Source: Chimonanthus salicifolius (taxonomy: Eukaryota > Streptophyta > Magnoliopsida > Laurales > Calycanthaceae). Taken from it: DNA of 64,000 bases. This document shows positions 1 through 13,700 of this stretch, in pieces. Under the pieces are notes generated by a model, which searched no databases, was not told the origin of the DNA, and saw only the letters and a program-made list of their open reading frames with translations. The translations under genes were made by a program, and so were the position numbers. The DNA lies in contig CM023542.1 of assembly GCA_013350335.1 (NCBI GenBank), positions 7,488,025 to 7,552,024 on the forward strand, given 5' to 3'. How positions within the stretch are numbered: position 1 is the first letter of the stretch; each line of letters begins with the position of its first letter.

Positions 1-934
1 TAAGGCAAAACATGAATAAGAAAACAACGATTGGAGCACAGTCTCTGGGAATATACATTAGAAAGATACTTCTGGGCAGATTTTTGTAATTCAATCTACA
101 GATGCTGTATGAGCTTCCATAAAATGGTTCAAGATCTGATTGGTGTGAATCTTTTTTTATGGAGATTAAACTTCATAAATTCCCATTTCCAAATAAAATT
201 AATTCATTCAATCAGTTCAGTCACCATTCATCTATTCAATTCCAACTATCAATTTGTTAGACAGCGTCTTCAAATTATTGACTCATCATCAAGAAACACA
301 TCAACCCTTCCTGTTTCATTTTTTTCATCAGATATGAAAAGCTGTGTTTTCGGTGCTTCAGATGCAAATCCATCCATGATATTTCAGAAGCATACATGGA
401 ATGGAAATGGTGAACTAAGAGAAACGAAGAAGTGCATTGGGTGAATTAAGAGTCCATTAGTTCACAAGTTGGATCCACTGAACTTGTGGCAATCTGCAAA
501 TGATTAGAAACCTTGTTACAATTTGGTTCACTCAATATGTACTAGACAAAGAGTTGTAACAAATCCAGCAGCTAAATCAATTGAAGAACACAAAACTTCA
601 CCAAGGATTGCTAACTAAGGTACCTCAAATATTGAATATCCACACCACTTCCATATGGTGAAATCTTATAAAAAAAAAAGAAGAACAGTTTGATTATCCC
701 ACCAGCTTAACTCATGCTACCCCACTCAAATCACTTCCGAGTCTCACTCTTGCTCCTACTTCATTGAATAGGATCTTACTTTAGCATAGTGCTCCACTTA
801 AGTTAGCCCCTGTGCAGTCAATAAAATTGGATGGCTCACAATACCCATTCATTGGACTGGGAAGTGGTATTCTAAGGGGTGAATTGCCACAACCAAATGA
901 AATTCCAGAGGCCACTGATTGGAATGTGTCTGTC

Positions 935-937
<3 letters not shown>
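1..937. other. AT-rich spacer, no supported gene
   Basis: No reading frame here resembles a family I know. The longest frame (31-444, +) has a composition typical of chance translation of AT-rich DNA. A 34-codon frame on the minus strand near 283-385 could be the end of a gene lying to the left, but nothing confirms it. Confidence 0.4.

Positions 938-1012
<75 letters not shown>
938..1012. repeat. (TA)n microsatellite
   Basis: About 37 uninterrupted TA units, 75 bases. It is likely to be polymorphic and can form a cruciform. It creates a false run of Tyr-Ile codons in all frames. Confidence 0.97.
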
Positions 1013-1015
<3 letters not shown>

Positions 1016-1020
1016 AACAA

Positions 1021-1310
1021 TTCTCATGAAACTTTCATGCAAACTTTAGTTTGTGGGGCTCATATAAGATCTAATGGATCCAATTCTCTCCCCACACCCA
1101 CCTACTCTCCGTAAATTGCACTTGTATCTAATTTGACACCAATTTGACTTTTAAAGCTCGTTTCTCTAACTCAATGAACTTCTACCGTTAAATAAATGTG
1201 AAATTTTAGGGACCTTAAAAAACATAACTTCTCCCATCTAATCAAGATAAAATTTTATTGCTGCCATATACAAGCCAAGAATTTTCAAACTCACCCATCC
1301 GTGTTGACAC
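1021..1310. repeat. dispersed repeat, copy 1
   Basis: This stretch resembles 5090-5345 in the same orientation. Both contain the order 'attgcac..tg', 'aatttga/aata', 'ccaatttga' and a later 'ttaaatacat/aaatg' block, with many substitutions. They are probably two old copies of one short repeat family. I could not define termini or a target duplication. Confidence 0.45.
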
Positions 1311-3393
1311 CAATATTTGACAAGATACCATATTTGTGTTTTGTACCATCTACCATCTCTTTGATAAAGAAAATAGTAAGGGTGGCATTCCTTTGTCAGA
1401 AACATGCGCTCCAAATGAGCGTCATAAGAACACCCTACTTAAGAATGATTTGGTGCCTTTTCATTCATGGGACAAGTATTGCGGCTGTTGCTGCCACAGC
1501 AGTGGTGACTAAAGTCTGGTCTGTAACCAATGGATCACGCCAACAATCATACTGTACCAATTGAATTTCTTTTCTACCGCAGCACCCATATGTCACTCAT
1601 CTGACGGTTGAGGTCAGATTATCTGACCCACTGAAGTCTTTCCACTCCGTGGATGCAATTCAGTGAGACCCACCAAAAATAATGCTGCACCAATCTAATT
1701 GGAACCCATGCTCAATTCCTAAGTTAGATCCCTCCCTTATCAGTTCTAACAAAATCTCGATAACACAACTTCGAATCTACCAACAGATTCAGATCATCCA
1801 AAAACCCCCAACACGAATCCTCAAAAGGGAAGATAAGGTACTTTCCTTCAGGGAAAAAATCACCACTTTGAACTACAAATAATAATACGTTTAACAATTA
1901 GAGTTCGCGATAGCGTGTCGGGAAAGTATCCTCTTCATGCATCTAAACAGAGTCAAATTGACTGCGAGGAATTCTTAAATTTGAAAAAGAAGAAGAAGAA
2001 CAACAATTTGATGCTTAGTAAGTCAAATCGGTTAATTTAAAAGCAAAGACAATATTTTATTAAAAAGGAAAATTTCCACGATTTTGTTAATGGTTGCAGA
2101 CCTCAGAGCCGCCGAGCCGACGGGAGAAGGATCGAGGATCGGAAAAACCGAGCTCCCGTTGACGAATCTGGGAAAAGGCCACAGAGTGATAAAGCTTGGA
2201 AGGCGTCTCCATGGCCTCCCGACAGTTGCAGCTCCCCTTGACTGTCTTCCTCACAATGAATTCCTTTGATTATTGATTTGAGGAGATTCCACAGCTTCCT
2301 TTAATCACTTTTTTATTAAATTATAATGGAAAAACAAAATTCTTTGTGAGTCAGTAACTCATCAAATAATTTACTGTATCAGTACAGTATATAAAATAAT
2401 ATAACTTGAACATAAATTTAACATCTTTCTAAATTATTTTATTCTAACACTATATAAAGTAAAATTATATTCTATTCTTTCTATTAAAGAGGTTGTTTAC
2501 TAAAATTATAAAAAATAATGATTTGCTCAAAAATGTAAAAAAAGAATGAACATTATTTTGAAATAATTCTTTTATTTTAGTCCTGTTATCTTATTATACA
2601 TAACCCATTGTTGTGAAATATGCACCAAACAACTCCAATTTAGAATTATGTAACAATTTATTATATAATTAAAATAATTATTCGATAGTCATTACATACC
2701 AATCAATTATAACTTTTAATGTCCATATGAAATATATCATATATCAAAATAACAATCTACTTATAAAAGTAATTTTAAAAAAACAATAACATATGGTTTT
2801 GTGGAAGTAATAATTACATATTTTCAATAATGTAACAAGTTAATTATAATATTTTTCTCTCTCTTTAAAGTATATAGAAGTTGCATATAAGGCTGTTTTT
2901 ACTATTTTTCTTTATTTTTTAAACATAAAACTTTTCTGTTTATTGGTTGTAGGCATGAGAAAATTGGTCTTAATCATTCCAAGTCTAATCTTAAAATTAT
3001 TTTTCTATTTTTAACTATTTTTGTGTGAAAATTCTCTATTATTTTTCTTTATTGATGTGATAAATAAGCGTCATATCTTTCCATTGATTAATTTTTTTTT
3101 CCATCTTTTTGAGCTAAACACGCTAAATCTTTCTAAATAACAAATTCAATCATAAAATAATATACTTTCAACATTTTGTGTCTTAAACAAACTTAAAAAA
3201 AAAAAATTATATTCAATTCCATTCCATTTCATCTCTCAAGTTAAGACTGCAGTTTAGTAAACTTCATAAAATGGAGTGTAAATTATATAAAAAGATGATT
3301 GGTGCTATAATATTTGACTACAATAAAGCTAAATCATAATAAGGTTAGGGTCTCCATCCCTAAACACATTATAAAATATATTATATTTCACCC
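1311..3393. other. AT-rich spacer with one GC-rich island
   Basis: No gene is supported. Around 2095-2250 there is a clearly GC-richer patch. On the minus strand it offers a short frame beginning METPSK, and on the plus strand a 61-codon frame. It could be the first exon or 5' UTR of a leftward gene, but no second exon was found. From 2300 to 3390 the DNA is very AT-rich with no recognised feature. Confidence 0.4.
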
Positions 3394-3540
3394 ACATGGG
3401 TGTAACTCAATTGATTGTCTCCTACTTCAGGAAGCAGGAGGTTGTCGAGGTTGTCTGTTTGAGCCTCAATGACCTAACCTTGGTGTGTTTTAGGAGATAG
3501 TGAGTTCATTCGTAGAGATTTTAGTAGAACTAAAAAATAT
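3394..3540 (+). repeat. tRNA-derived SINE, family A
   Basis: The head carries a box-A-like 'gggtgtaactcaattg' and a box-B-like 'ctgtttgagcc', followed by 'ctaacctt' and a short body ending in A-rich sequence. The same layout, better preserved, is seen at 55225-55390 on the other strand and, truncated, at 4600-4713. These are pol III promoter remnants of a SINE; none looks like a functional tRNA. Confidence 0.6.
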
Positions 3541-3720
3541 ATATAAATTACAGATAAGATTAGATAGATGACTAGATATCTCTTATTGTTGCACTGATTA
3601 AGAAATGACACATCATTAATTTTATTTTATTTATGGGTGTTCATGCCAATTGAGCTTAAACTCAAGAAGAATGTCTTGAGTTTGATTCACATCCAAACTT
3701 TTCTCAACTACTATATGTGG

Positions 3721-3963
3721 AGTTACTCCTCATCAAGTGTATGGATTGGAAGGTTTAACATGTTCTTAAGATTAGTTTTACCGTCAATGTGTGCCTATTA
3801 AAACACATGAAAACACATGATTAATCATTGAAGTACGTGCAACTCGAAGTTACTCCTCATTAAGTGTTTGGGATGGGAGGTTTAACATAGTCGTGAGATT
3901 AGTTTCACTTTAAATGTGCGCTTCTTAAAACACATGATTAATCATTGAGGTATGTGCAACTCG
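3721..3963. repeat. diverged tandem duplication, unit about 127 bp
   Basis: The unit begins 'agttactcctcat' at 3721 and again at 3848. Both copies contain 'aggtttaacat', 'acacatgattaatcattga' and 'gtgcaactcg'. The second copy differs by substitutions and small gaps, so the duplication is old. Its origin is not recognised. Confidence 0.8.
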
Positions 3964-3989
3964 CGTTCCTACACACAGCTTTGCGGAAA

Positions 3990-4240
3990 GTGGCCCGCCA
4001 TTAATTTTATATTTTAAAATTCATATTTTACGTTTAAACGTTTCTAGTTTGGATTTTTTATTGCAGAAATCATAAAAGTGTGTATTATTAATTTCGTATT
4101 TTAAAATTTGTATTTTGCATTTAAGCGCTTTCAGTTTAGTCTTTTACTAAACAAGCAGCAAACACTTTGATGTTGTACTGAACAATAAGTGGCCCACCAT
4201 TAATTTTGCATTTTAAAAATTATATTTCATATTTAACTAT
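3990..4240. repeat. short direct repeats in AT-rich DNA
   Basis: The block 'tggccc(g/a)ccattaatttt' followed by 'attttaaaa' occurs near 3991 and again near 4190, with a weaker related block between. This is probably decayed transposon sequence. No coding content is visible. Confidence 0.5.
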
Positions 4241-4599
4241 ACATTTAATATTTATCTTTAATATTCACATTTTATTATTTATTCAACGATTAACTTTAGC
4301 TTTTAGCAATCAAGTTCACTATACATTTTATCGTATATTTAAGTATTTAATTTTAATATTAGTAATCGACTTTAATATTCATATCTTAGTCTTGTGTCTA
4401 ACCCTCAACTTTAGTATTTAAAATTTAAACCATTGTTGGCATTTAATAAGTTAGCATTCTAACTTTATTATCAGCACTTACTTAAAACTTAAGCAGTCAA
4501 CAACTCCTTTGGTATGCAAATAGATTGTAGTCAAAATTTAAGATTTCACATAAGTATAATCTACAGACCTCTAGGAGTAGGGCCAGGTGAATCTACTTA

Positions 4600-4713
4600 A
4601 TATGAAGTGGATTCGAGCTCCCATGATCTAATCTTGTGTGCTTTAGAGGTAGTGGGATCATCCTTAGAGATTTTACACTAGGTATCCCATAGTCTCCCAC
4701 ACATAAATTTAAA
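4600..4713 (+). repeat. 5'-truncated SINE, family A
   Basis: It begins at a box B motif ('gattcgagctcccatg') and continues with 'ctaatctt', 'ggtagtgg', 'gattttac' and 'tctcccacacataaattt', ending in nine A residues. It matches the body and poly-A tail of the SINE at 55225-55390 read on its own strand. The tRNA-like head is largely missing. Confidence 0.65.
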
Positions 4714-4794
4714 AAAAAATAATTAAGACCTTGCATAGAACCTACTTGATCATGAATTTAAATCATTAAAATTATTATTTTTTCTCTTGAATTA

Positions 4795-4908
4795 AAACCT
4801 AACTTGAGTGGATCAGGGTTAATGTATGGTTACTCGCTTGAATCAAACTTAAGACCTCCGTTCATGAGGAGAGATCCTTAATCGTTAGGTCAACCCTCTC
4901 TGAATTTA
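4795..4908 (-). repeat. SINE-like tRNA-derived sequence
   Basis: Read on the minus strand it gives 'ttgacctaacgattaag' (box A-like), then about 30 bases later 'taagtttgattcaagc' (box B-like), then an A-rich end. The spacing fits a tRNA-derived SINE head. It differs from families A and B. Confidence 0.5.
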
Positions 4909-5089
4909 AAATGTTAATTGTGTAAATAATAGTTAAATACTAAATATTAAAATAGAATATCAAATACAGACCAAAAAATATTAAAGTTCTCTCTTTAACC
5001 GTAGAATTGAACGTTGAATATAGGAATGTTAAAATGTGAAATTAACTCTTGAGTACTAAAATTAATGTTAATTTAGATTGCAAAACGAG

Positions 5090-5345
5090 TTTGTATGAAG
5101 TTTAGTGCGAACATTGGATTCAGGGGCTGATATTGGATCAAATGAATTTCGTTCTCCTTCGTACTTATACTTTCCTCGTGAATTGCACATGTGCCCAATT
5201 TAATACTAATTTGAATTTTTAAGTCTATTGATCTAAATCATTGAATTCAGCTGTTAAATACATTATATACAAGTCAAGACATTTTAAACCCATCTATTTG
5301 CGCGAACTTAAAAAGGCTAATCAAGAGTTTGTGGGGAATATTACC
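5090..5345. repeat. dispersed repeat, copy 2
   Basis: This is the second copy of the family seen at 1021-1310; shared blocks are listed there. No termini are defined. Confidence 0.45.
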
Positions 5346-5439
5346 ATATAATGGGCTAATAGATGCACTTGGGCATTCTGATGGGCCATGTCATAATGGG
5401 CACTATCTGATGATCATAAATATTACATGGATGGATAGT

Positions 5440-5780
5440 ACGACAGCAACTCGGGTCAGGTTTTGACTCAACCAGCATGACCCGACTTGATAAATCATGT
5501 GGGTCGGGTTGAGAATTTTGGGTCAGCGGGTCGAGTTGGGTTGAGAAGATAAAAACATGCATGAAATTTGGGTCTGGTCGAGTTGATGATTTTACAAGTT
5601 AATCCGTCATGACCCGACTCAACCCGACCTGACTAGCTAAAATTAGACTAAAATGGGTTCAAAATGTGGATCGGATCAGAATTCGGGTTGGCTTGAGTTA
5701 GAATTTGGGTCGGGTTAGTCTGTGAAGTTTGGATTGAGAATTCGAGTCAGGTCACGTTTTAAGGAACCTAACCCCCCGAA
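5440..5780. repeat. 'gggtcgggtt' low-complexity repeat block
   Basis: The hexamer 'gggtcg' and its complement 'cgaccc' recur more than ten times in both orientations, with runs such as 'gtgggtcgggttgag' and 'cccgactcaacccgacct'. Blocks like this are typical of the ends and body of non-autonomous DNA transposons in plants, but I cannot set termini. Confidence 0.6.
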
Positions 5781-6449
5781 CTGAGTTACAACCATAATGG
5801 ATAGATACCACATCTTCTGTCACAGTGAAAAAGAATAAGACCTTATTAAATCATGTTAACTTTTAATTTTGTAAGATTAAAAATGAACTATTTGACCTAT
5901 CATGATTAATAATCCAAGGAGATACATCTAATAAAAATTATAAATGATTGTGATGCTTGGCATTTTGTAGTATCACCGTATATAAGTATGTTTTTAAAAG
6001 ACAATTTTCTCCTCCACACCTTCTTCCTCTGGACTCTTTATAAGTTTACCTATGTACAGCTCATGTATATTGATGATGATGGGTCATCACTGCATCGAAA
6101 GGACTAAGTTTTAACTTAGTCTCTATTAAAAGTTATCTTAATTAAATCGATCAAATTATATATTTAAAATACTTTTCAACTCTAAACCTTTTATATCTTT
6201 AAAAACTATAACTTTTTATATGCGATGAAAATATTTTTCATAAGCTACAAGTTCGAATCATCATCATCATTTAAGTCGGGTTTTCTATTAATTTAAAATT
6301 AATTTTTATATTTAAATTTGAGAATTATTTTCAAAAATTTGAACATATAATCTTTAGAAGATAACAACAGCCTTATTCGGCTGCCTATATACTATAAATT
6401 TAAATTTAAATTTAAATTTAAATATTTTTAATAAATTAATCACCTTCAA

Positions 6450-6458
6450 TATAAATAG
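6450..6458 (+). promoter_or_regulatory. candidate TATA box of the alpha-COP gene
   Basis: TATAAATAG lies about 350 bases before the start codon at 6801. It would place the cap site near 6480 and give a 5' UTR of about 320 bases that contains pyrimidine-rich stretches. A CCACGTCA motif (6508-6515), an ACGT-core bZIP site, lies just downstream. A 5' UTR intron ending at the AG before 6742 is possible. Confidence 0.5.
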
Positions 6459-6800
6459 TCACATATACAGCCAGTCTGTCGGTCGGCTGGCCAACGGGTG
6501 CACGGGGCCACGTCATTGAGATCCCAACCCTCTCTTCTGTCTCTGGAGTTAGTTCCTCTCTCGTTCTTTTCAATTCTCGTCTGTAGATCCGCATCTCTAC
6601 CTCTCCAGTACTCAGATCCTCATTTTCCAATCCGATTTTTCTGCGGCATTTTAACAGTTCTGTTCGGATCGAATGAGAATCAAACTTTTCTATTTCCATT
6701 AAAATTTTGTCACATCGTTTACTTCCATTTGTTCTTGATGCAGTTTACTGACGGCTGGGATTTGGGAATTTGGGAGTTGGACGACTAGAAAGGTACTACG

Positions 6801-7747
6801 ATGCTGACGAAATTCGAGACAAAGAGTAATAGGGTGAAGGGGCTCAGCTTCCACAGCAAAAGGCCATGGATCCTGGCCAGCCTCCACAGCGGCGTGATCC
6901 AGCTTTGGGATTACCGGATGGGGACTCTAATCGATAGGTTCGAAGAACATGACGGCCCTGTTCGCGGGGTCCACTTCCATAAATCCCAGCCCCTCATCGT
7001 CTCCGGAGGTATCCATCGCGTGCCACATTTTTATTTTCATTGAAAATATATCTGAATTAGGGGGTTCAGAATTTGCGTGGACCTCAAATTCTTGCAATAA
7101 TTATGTTTGGATATACTAAGAATGATGATTGTTACACTTTTTTTTTTCTATGTCTATTTTTCGTTAGCATTGATTGATTGTATTGTCGAGTTTGGCTCCA
7201 ACTTTCGATAATCAAATAAATACTTTTTTCATTGGCAACGTCGGTTGTATCTCGTCTCAAATACGGGTTTTCCGATAGCTGTTGGGTTATCGAGATGTAG
7301 GTAGTTTCATTTTGACTAGGAGGTTGGAAATGTCGCTATAACTTGTCATGGAGTTTTACTTATGTATGCAGAGGAGCTCCGCACATGCATTTGCATCTCC
7401 TGATACTGAAGTGGGGACTATGTTGATCTTTAATGTACATGAGATGTACCAAGCAGAACTAGTTTACTTCATAGTATCAATTGTAATGACAAATCATTTC
7501 CTTTCAAATCTTATTTTCCCTTTTGCTGCATGGTGATGTGAATGCTTCAATTGCATAAATAGAGGGATTTGATTATTGTTCATGCTCATATGGTGACCAC
7601 CTGTGCATTTGGGTGTGGGCTATTGCCCATACACCCCTATGAGGGCCATCGAGATGGGTTGCCTGAAAAAGATTGTGCTAAAAATAGGACCCACAAAATT
7701 CAGCTTGATTGCATGATGAAGCCATGATTTTAAAGACTCCAAATTTT

Positions 7748-7791
<44 letters not shown>

Positions 7792-10700
7792 GGTGAAATA
7801 AACTTGGAATAGGGTCAATTAGGTAGAGATCCAATTTGGAGGGGTAGTTGGGCCAGTTAGGTTGGTGTGCATAGTATAACCTTGTATTGCAGTGTGAAGT
7901 GAATCGTTTATTGTTCATTCTCATCCTTATCTTTTGGGCAAGACTGCAAGAGGCATTCTAATTATTTCACTCAGTCGGGTTTTAACCAAAATTGAGATTC
8001 TGGCTGAGGTATTTGCATTTATTCATTAGGCCTAGATCCATTCATATACATGGCCTATAGAAAATTAACAGTAGTCATTGTTGTCGACACCATTAACTTC
8101 ACCATTGTTGTCATCATTAACAACAACAAGACCAACAAAAACATGTATACAACTTTCCTATTAATTTGGGTAAGCTTTAGTCATCATCTTCGAAGTCTCG
8201 CCCCGTTTATCTAGGAATGACTAAGTTGTACTTTCTACTCAAACTTATAAAAATCAGGATCTCCTTCACAATCCAAGACGCCCCGTTTGCTAGATTCCAA
8301 ATCTTTATTGGTCTCCCTCTCCTCCAATTCCTTGTAATTCTTCTTTGTTGGTAGTGCTGCTTTGGTCTTTCTTGTACATGCCTAAAACATCCTAGAAACG
8401 TAATCTGGATTAGCTTCTGTAAGTCTATAACATTTATGAATAAGATTAATAAAAGAAATAAGTTGTAAGCAAGTTTAAAACCATGCTTGATCAGATATAA
8501 AAAGAAAATTATACCAAACTTGAACCCGTGAGGGTTGGCTGGATGGTTAAGAACCCCAATAAACTGTGGGAGTGTCTGGGTTGAAGTCTCACTCTCAACA
8601 TATAAGGGTCACTCTCCCTCGTTTTGCTCGGTGTGTGTGGATAGAGAGGTTTGTGCATGCCCCAAGGACTTAGTCTGGAGCTCTAAGAGGCCTCGATACC
8701 TTGGACTTCAAAAAAAAAAATTATACCAAACTTGTGTTGTTTGCAATTATTAATTGGATCTTAAGTATTACACACATGCTCAACATGAGTCTATAATAGG
8801 CACAAGTCTGGCCTGTGGTGGATGAGCCAATCCGGCTGATTGCCACCATATCATTTGTTTACTGGTCTTATTGGATTCTATCATTTTTCATACTTAACTT
8901 TTAATGGTTTTACTTTTTTTCCCCCATCTCATTGCACACTGCAATTCTTTCATGATTCTCATCTCTCTCTCTCTGTCTCTCTCTTTCTCTCCCCCCTCTT
9001 CATGAACTTGCATAAGGACACCCATTTGTTTTTCTAACTTAACTAAAAGAACCAAGCTCGAGCTTGGGCTGAGCTGACTAAAGCTTGCTGAAGTGTAACT
9101 TGTATTATAAATCATCTTTACTCATCTAAAAGAAAAAAAAAAATTCTCCAAAATGGGGTTCAACTCAACTTTTGAGCCAAAGAAATTGAACTCAAGCTTG
9201 AGCTGTGCTGGCAGAGCGCATAAGCTATCTTCCTTTTACAGTGAAATTTTAAATAACTTGTCATATTCTTGTATTTGAACTACCAGTTCAGTTAACGCTC
9301 TTACTGCATTTAAGTTCATCATGCTGCCTTCATCCATTGCTTCTGCTTTCTGTGTGGGGGCGCGCCTGTGTTATTACCATCAACCCATTTATCTCATTAA
9401 TCTACGGTTGACATTTATAGGTGGATTTAGCGAATTGTTTTCTATGGGACGACTATCTATTTGACGCCTATGGGGCTCAAACCCTCAACCTTTAGGCTAT
9501 AGCAATGAACCGTTACCAGTTATGGTAGGATTCTTGTCTCATTAAAAAGAATGAATTCGTCATTAATGTATCCTTGACTACTCATCTGAACAGATTTGGA
9601 ATGGTGAACTTTTGAACACAATTCACATTTGCAATAAAGACCTACCTCATCCAAATCCCTAGTGTTTCTTTATCAACTGTCAGTTTTTTCCCTATACGAT
9701 GTAACCTTGTAATGTCCTTGCCATCTTTTCCTCCCTCAACTATGACTTTGTGAGCATAAACTCCATCATAAACTTTCCAAGTGAATGTCAAATAAGAAGG
9801 CTCTGTGTAACTTGGATGAAAAATGCTTTAACCAGCATCCATTTCTGGAAGGAACTTCATTGCTTCATCAGCTTGTATTTTTTTTTTTTTTTTACAAAAA
9901 ATTGATTCTCCTTTCATTCTGTTTGGCTTGCAAAACCATTCATTCATGTCACCTCACTTTGCAAGTCTGCATTTGTTTAGTTTGGTTTATCTTTTATTTC
10001 ACTCAATTCATGACCTGTCACTTTGCAATTCTGCAAACTCAATCCATTTAAATTATGCCTTTTGTTAGTCTTACTTGCAAATCTGCTTCGTTATAGTTTT
10101 TCCTTTTAATATTTACAAGCCTAAGTATTCACCATGGCAGACTTTGGATTCATGAATCAACATTTCAGGAAAAATGGATTCATGAAATTAACTGCGAAAA
10201 GTTTAGAGGAACAGCAAGAGGCAAACTAAGGAACAGAATTGTCAAAATCTAGGGTGCTGTATCAATTTGTGTATAAATTTCAGCTCAAGAATTATCTATA
10301 TTCTCTCAGTTCAGAGCATATAAGAGTAATCATTTTGGAAGTCATGGTTTAAGGCTTATAATTTGTCTTTGTTATCAAGTATCAGAGTTTATTCTCATCA
10401 TGAATTTCTAGGTCCATGAGGATGCTTCCTCATCATTATCGACACTTTACTGAATATATTTGGATTTTGTGAAATGGGAAATTATTGTAATAAATGGATT
10501 TGATCATTTCATCAATTCCCCATGTCAAAGCTTCAAGCTCCAGATTGTAATTTATCCCTAATATGTCCCACACAACTTTGCTCATGCGTTCCAAAGATGG
10601 CAGGACTCAATATAGATTGCATGTTTCTAATCTTGTCAGTGAGAAGTTAATGGATTATTCTATGGAAGGACCATAATATTTTTTTCACAACCAATATTGG

Positions 10701-13700
10701 TTTTTGCAGGAGATGACTACAAAATCAAAGTTTGGAATTACAAACTGCACCGTTGCCTGTTTACCCTTCTTGGACACCTTGATTATATCCGTACAGTCCA
10801 ATTTCACAATGAGTGCCCTTGGATTGTCAGTGCAAGTGACGACCAAACCATAAGAATATGGAACTGGCAATCACGGACTTGCATTTCTGTTTTAACTGGA
10901 CACAATCATTATGTAATGTGTGCCTCGTTCCACACCAAAGAGGATCTTCTGGTATCAGCTTCCTTGGATCAAACAGTGCGTGTTTGGGATATTGGTGCCC
11001 TGAGGAAGAAGACTGTATCTCCCTCGGATGATATTCTGCAACTAAGTCAAATGAACACAGATTTATTTGGTGGTGTTGATGCTGTTGTCAAGTATGTCTT
11101 GGAAGGTCATGATCGTGGAGTCAACTGGGCGTCATTTCATCCCAACTTGCCCCTGATTGTGTCTGGAGGAGATGATCACCAAGTAAAACTGTGGCGAATG
11201 AATGGTAAGCTGATAAGTTGACAATCTTAGTTTAATTTCCACTCTATATTCCATTTTACATCAATATTGTTGATTATAAACCAATTGTATCACAATGAGT
11301 ACTAACTGTTGGCTTATCTGTTCAGATACCAAAGCTTGGGAAGTGGACACATTGAGAGGACATCTGAACAATGTGTCTTGTGTGATGTTTCATGCAAGGC
11401 AGGAAATTATTGTGTCCAACTCGGAGGACAAAAGTATTCGGGTATGGGATGTCACTAAGAGAACTGCCATTCAGACATTCCGCAGGGAGCATGACCGGTT
11501 CTGGATACTAGCAGCACATCCAGAAATGAACCTTCTGGCAGCTGGTCATGATAATGGATTGATTGTCTTCAAGTTTGAGAGAGAAAGGCCAGCTTTCTCA
11601 GTTACTGGTGATTGTTTGTATTATGTCAAAGACCGCTTCCTTCGCTCTTATGAGTTTTCATCTCAAAAAGACACTCAAGTATTTCCCATACGACGACCTG
11701 GTTCCATCAGCTTGAATCAGGGACCTAGAACACTGTCTTATAGCCCTACAGAGAATGCTGTTTTGGTCTGTTCAGATGTAGATGGTGGATCATATGAACT
11801 TCACATCGTACCTAAGGACAGCATTGGCAGGAGTGATACAGTGCAAGAAGCAAAGAGAGGAATTGGAGGATCAGCTGTTTTTGTGGCTCGTAATAGGTTT
11901 GCAGTGCTTGACAAAAGCAGCAATCAAGCATTGGTCAAGAATCTAAACAATGAGATTGTTAAGAAGAGCATCCTACCTGTTGTTGCAGATGCTATATTCT
12001 ATGCTGGGACTGGCAATTTGCTGTGTAGGACTGAAGATAGGGTGGTCATCTTTGATCTCCAGCAAAGGACTGTTCTTGGAGATCTTCAAACTCCATATGT
12101 GAAGTATGTGGTTTGGTCCAATGACATGGAGAGCGTTGCATTGCTCTGCAAACATGCCATTATCATTGCCAGTAAGAAACTTGTGCATCGATGTACCCTC
12201 CATGAGACAATTCGTGTCAAGAGTGGTGCATGGGATGACAATGGTGTCTTCATATATACAACATTGAACCACATAAAGTATTGCCTTCCAAATGGGGACA
12301 ACGGAATTATTCGAACTCTTGATATTCCGATATACATCACTAAGGTCTCTGTGAATAACATTTATTGCTTGGATCGGGATGGGAAGAATCATGTGATAGC
12401 AATTGATGCAACAGAGTATGTTTTTAAGCTCTCCCTTCTAAAGAAAAGATATGATCATGTTATGAGCATGATCCGGAATTCTCAGCTCTGTGGGCAGGCC
12501 ATGATTGCATATTTACAGCAAAAAGGGTTCCCAGAAGTTGCCCTTCATTTTGTCAAAGATGAAAGGACCCGGTTCAACTTGGCTGTGGAGAGTGGTAACA
12601 TCCAGATTGCGGTTGCCTCAGCTAAGGAGATAGATGAAAAAGATCTCTGGTATAGGTTAGGTATTGAAGCTCTTCGGCAGGGTAATGCTAGCATTGTAGA
12701 GTACGCTTATCAGAGGACAAAGAATTTTGAGAGACTCTCCTTCCTGTACCTTATAACAGGGAACATGGAGAAGCTATCTAAAATGCTGAGAATAGCCGAA
12801 ATGAAAAATGATGTAATGGGTGAATTCCATAATGCCCTATATCTGGGTGACATTCGCGAACGCATAAAGATCTTAGAGAATAGTGGTCATTTGCCTCTTG
12901 CATATGTTACAGCTTCTGTTCATGGGCTTACTGAAGTTGCTGACAGGCTTGCAACTGAGCTGGGAGACAATGTTCCAACTATACCTGAGGGCAAAGTGCC
13001 CTCTCTTTTGATGCCTCCACTTCCCATCGTATGTGGGGGAGATTGGCCCTTGTTGAGGGTCACAAGAGGCATGTTTGAAGGTGGACTGGATAATATAGGG
13101 AGGGGGGCACATGAGGAAGATGAGGAAGATGCTGCTGCTGATTGGGGGGAGGACTTGGATATTATTGATGTAGATGGCATGCCAAATGGAGATTCCGGGG
13201 TAGTAATTGACGATGCAGAAGTGAATGATGAAGAGGGACTGGGATGGGACCTTGAAGACCTAGAGCTACCCCCTGAAGTTGATACTCCAAAAACTGCTGT
13301 TAATGCTACTCACTCGTTGTTTGTTGCTCCTACACCTGGGATGCCTGTGAGTCAGATCTGGATTCAAAGATCATCTCTTGCTGGGGAGCATGCAGCATCT
13401 GGAAATATTGACACAGCAATGCGCTTGCTGTGCCGGCAACTGGGTATCAAGAACTTTTCTCCGCTGAGACCTATGTTTCTAGATCTTTACATGGGCAGCC
13501 ACACCTATGTACATGCTTCTGCTTCGGCTTCAGTGATTCCGCTGGCAGTGGAGAAAGGGTGGAGTGAGTCCGCCAGTCCAAATGTGAGGGGTCCACCTGC
13601 CCTTGTTTACAAGTTCTCGCAGCTGGAAGAGAAGCTTAAAACTGCTTACAAGTCCACCACTGAAGGGAAGTTTGGGGAGGCACTGAAGCATTTCCTCAGT

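Noticed and set aside
31..444. 137-codon plus-strand frame at the window start
   Set aside because: Composition is that of translated AT-rich DNA, with no motif, family resemblance or promoter signal.
812..1114. 100-codon frame with a long Tyr-Ile run
   Set aside because: The frame is held open only by the TA microsatellite.
2084..2269. Frames in the GC-rich patch, including a minus-strand start METPSK
   Set aside because: It could be a first exon, but no second exon, donor or homology was convincing.
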